Assembly (NCBI GenBank): GCA_965240325.2
Contig: OZ251225.1
Span: 2,294,001-2,358,000 of the forward strand
Direction of reading: 5' to 3'
DNA from: Rebecca billardiae RCC1528
Lineage: Eukaryota > Haptophyta
Length of the DNA stretch: 64,000 nt
The first letter of the stretch is position 1; every line of letters begins with the position of its first letter. Below, in pieces: positions 62,301 to 64,000 of the stretch. Both the position numbers and the translations under genes were made by a program. The notes under the pieces are model-generated. The model made no database searches and was not told the origin of the DNA. It was given only the letters and a program-made list of their open reading frames with translations.

Positions 62301-64000
62301 AGCATGATGAGCGATCGACTGCGTCGTAACCTGCGCTGGCCGCGCCCTCCGCGGGCCTTTGAATGATTCAATTAATGAATGACGTCACTCACTCACTATA
62401 GACACTACTCAGGCTCAGCCTTCGCCGGCCCTTCGTCGCGGGCTTCGGAGGCAACGGTCCGACGGTAACACCCGAGTGACCCGTTTAAGACGGCGCAGGC
62501 CACGCCGCGTTAGTTACTAGCGGTTAGGCCACTAGCTACGGCACGCCGATTTACTAAACGCGACTATTTACTATATATATATAGTTATGGCCCGCGGTGC
62601 AGGGCGGAGCGCGCAGCGTGGAGCCCGCTCCGCGGGCACTAACCACGTTTCAAAAAGATCTTTGATCAATGAAGAAAAAAGGGACGGGGGACGATTTTCA
62701 GGGCTGGAGGAGACCGAGTTTCGAATTTTGAGACTCCCTTACAGGTGCATCCTCGTCGAAAAAGGACGCGGCCGCCGTCTTGAATAGTGAATAGAGGAAT
62801 CGATCAACGAAACCCACGCCCAAGTGTGCGAGGGTGAGTAATTACGGGTGGACTCAGTCGTTCATGTGTGACCATAGTAAATAAATATGGGCCTCGCCGC
62901 CGCAAGAACGACTCTCACCAACTCCACTACTGCGAGACATTGAAAAATACCCGCAGCTATTCGTCGCCAGCCCATTTCATAGTCACTGATCGACGCACCG
63001 AGCTGCGGAGCTGGCGAGCCTCAAAACTTGCCGTCGTCGCAAGGCAGCAGGTTTGAGCCCGTTCGGAGGTGGCGAGGACGCCGCGCGACTCTCGCCTCCA
63101 AGCAAGGGCGGGCGATGGGCAGGTGCGCGCGGCCAGTGGCGCCTGGAGCGCGCGTCTGCGGCGGGTCCCGACGGCCGTTGACATCGTGTTCGTGCCCCGC
63201 TCACTAGTCACTCCGCGCGCCCCTGCCGCCCTGTCGATGCCTGCGCGGCCGGGGCCGCGCGTCAGCCGGCGCCGGCAGCCGCCGCCCTTTGTTCGGGCTC
63301 TCGCAAGCTCGGGGGCAGCGGCGCCTGACTGATGCCGGACTGATCGATCTCTGAGTCTCCGACTTCACCACACGCCCCCCTTGTCATGCCTCTCCGCCAG
63401 GGTCTCCCAGAACTCTTCTTCCGAGAGCAGGCGCGCCAACCCGAATCCATCGATCTGTTCCGTGCCGGCACTCTCGGCCCGCGCCGGCAAGTCTGTCTGC
63501 AGCGCTGGACGGGCGGACCTAGGAGGACGAGCTGCGGCGCGGACGACGGTGGTGCGCGACGTCCCCAGAGCTGGCCGTGCTGCCTCTGCGACGCGTGCAG
63601 AGCCTGACCGAGGTGTGTCACCCCGTGACCCCGTGCAGTGCAACCGTGGCGTGCGGAGTGAATAACAATCACCGGTGCCCTCGCACCTCGGCACACACAG
63701 TGCTCCCTCTGGCTGTCTGCTCCGCGTGGCCTCAGTGACAGACAGGCCTGGCGTGCACGTAGATAGAGTTGCGCTCATGCGTCGATCACGCCTCGCGCCC
63801 GCCTGTCGGCCGTCGCGCAGGCGCTGGTCGAACCCTACTCGGACCAGTGCAAATCATCTACTCCTGGCGCTGCCCGGCGGCGCGCGGTGACGACAGACAG
63901 CGCGGTCAGCAGCAGCGGCCCGAACGAATCCGCGGCCCCGCACCGTGTTCCCTGGCTGTCAGCTCCACGTGGCCTGGCATGCACGTGGAGTCGCGCCTCA
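59386..64000. repeat. Right arm of the large inverted repeat (runs off the window)
   Basis: This is the inverted counterpart of about 2030-6957. It lacks the helix-turn-helix ORF and the 55-bp repeat of the left arm and has its own segment at about 62910-63290. I support no gene from 62073 to 64000: the ORFs are short and unshared, and 62140-62590 is AT-richer with a short TA run near 62572. Confidence 0.9.
59427..62072 (+). CDS. Unrecognised ankyrin-like protein with three C-terminal ~120-aa repeats (right copy)
   Basis: A single exon of 881 residues from the conserved MVDALLP start. The domain layout is the same as in the inverted left copy. Changes are clustered: residues ~60-330 differ often, including LEGTSYYAG to REATSYYAG, a one-residue length change near NNC/DMC, and GADPSRERP versus GADPDPPPH. 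The last ~530 residues differ at only about ten positions, including the final Tyr to Cys. No frameshift or stop interrupts either copy, so both look functional. The role is unknown. Confidence 0.75.
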   Translation: MVDALLPRLEHVAEAADKDLALSELRRQLADDGWRHVPVLSCDPCWHAYRTDTLDLLHTLPVEKRELAERHLFGVLRGFISHDAERRTFGYFHGREATSYYAGRDGFIGASNSAYEISGGIVGVVLGEWRREDWERALGSGRVRVFVHVGRMNVPVPGTWGTERTDNCIADMRVHRTFTVAISVRACADDVAETLQDPYARVSLLTETSELPFAIIASGLDVDGKLPPNGRGDRETCLEAACYDGNVRGFRALLGAGADPDPPPHGQQQWGLLVPAAAYGRSACVMLLLDSLGARLADFPDAARAFNACQQADDWMGVSDDEAAVCGRIAAMHHLRAAGAPAALDPLAICSCLGTVNDDARMLGHALLLGAPPDQELELGPCAGVQMRPRPRVPLEFLLCGAPQVNESENGETRQRHALPMIVFLAAYGASRTLPDGTRAEEYVRPDGLGGMARAFLQRTRAYSTPLHYAAHLPTSHVVHLLATGADVHAPGGDGGPTPYELAAAAIAQDEPTTSQLLVVHGRGSPLEPAVRHLMPLALRPRFLFLQWVGAQLARAHAVDLAPAWEAHVVPRCLPASLLEALAMAPRGLEAVMPVPTAERALAEPGAGEGVLGVMRLPSLRELALPWVHTRRSTPVWATLAVHGARGWSPGTHWAFPRPERQRARYLAWLGARLGAAHAHAPSEFVGVWHECVMPLLMPARLLDCYPVTPPRRGRDELLVDLASGDDARARGLGGGCSLHERAAPWLELPLAERPSWVNIVCLGGATWSVDTHALFGPAIRHQARFLSWVGAQLTRRFGLGGGTGAHHVWETCVLPCVLREDLLAALQLRSEGRAACAFTTSTTTDKLTTWTGGTALEPMLDDEYLDWAGELVVEWDDEVC

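Noticed and set aside
63365-63778. Small ORFs at the right end (63381-63665, 63365-63778)
   Set aside because: They lie in repeat-arm DNA, disagree with the left arm by indels and frame changes, and carry no motif.

Overview
The window is nuclear DNA from a GC-rich microbial eukaryote, most likely a unicellular alga of the haptophyte type. The placement is inferred from gene content and intron style; I ran no search. Eukaryotic hallmarks are spliced genes for RBM19/Mrd1, ATG7, SGF29, ORC1/CDC6, RAD51B, mitoferrin and paladin, plus PC-esterase, GPS/REJ-like and plant-type K+ channel proteins. I resolved 19 introns in a consistent frame. All are short (101-223 bp), very CG-rich and without a pyrimidine tract. 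Eighteen of the 19 donors read GTGCGC or GTGCGT, and all acceptors end in CAG.

Layout. 1-1503 holds the 3' part of an RBM19/Mrd1 gene, followed by a long TA microsatellite. About 2030-6957 and 59386-64000 are the two arms of a large inverted repeat. The arms carry near-identical copies of an unrecognised ~882-residue protein (4265-6913 minus, 59427-62072 plus), and the left arm also holds a small helix-turn-helix ORF. 7373-12056 (minus) encodes a glutamine amidotransferase/SIS protein with membrane segments. 12833-26900 (plus) holds a giant cell-surface receptor with an SPPP-repeat stalk of about 1300 residues, Ig-like and REJ-like regions, an EGF-like motif, a GPS cleavage motif and a multi-pass C-terminus. 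27206-28663 (minus) is an MFS transporter. 29109-31103 (minus, HAD phosphatase) and 32456-34645 (plus, ATG7) diverge from a ~1.1 kb palindromic intergenic region.

35168-45200 (minus) is the most striking gene. Seven exons join in frame to 3079 residues encoding two complete 6TM-cNBD-ankyrin K+ channel units in one polypeptide; the second has a GAG rather than a GYG selectivity filter. 46824-47990 is a TBL-like PC-esterase, 48349-49952 a one-domain paladin and 50390-51551 SGF29 (all minus). 51700-52810 is repeat-rich. 53211-54633 (minus) is mitoferrin. Divergent from it, 55029-57366 (plus) is a PHD-finger ORC1/CDC6 with a perfect E2F-type site 55 bp upstream of its ATG. 57895-58980 (plus) is RAD51B.

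The genes are mostly unrelated housekeeping and surface functions, as expected in a gene-dense eukaryotic chromosome. Functional links are modest: replication licensing (ORC1) lies beside recombination (RAD51B), and two divergent gene pairs share upstream DNA. Mobile material is seen as a dispersed repeat with a common 3' end (four copies) and as the inverted-repeat arms. All calls are by eye from translated sequence; names rest on motif recognition.
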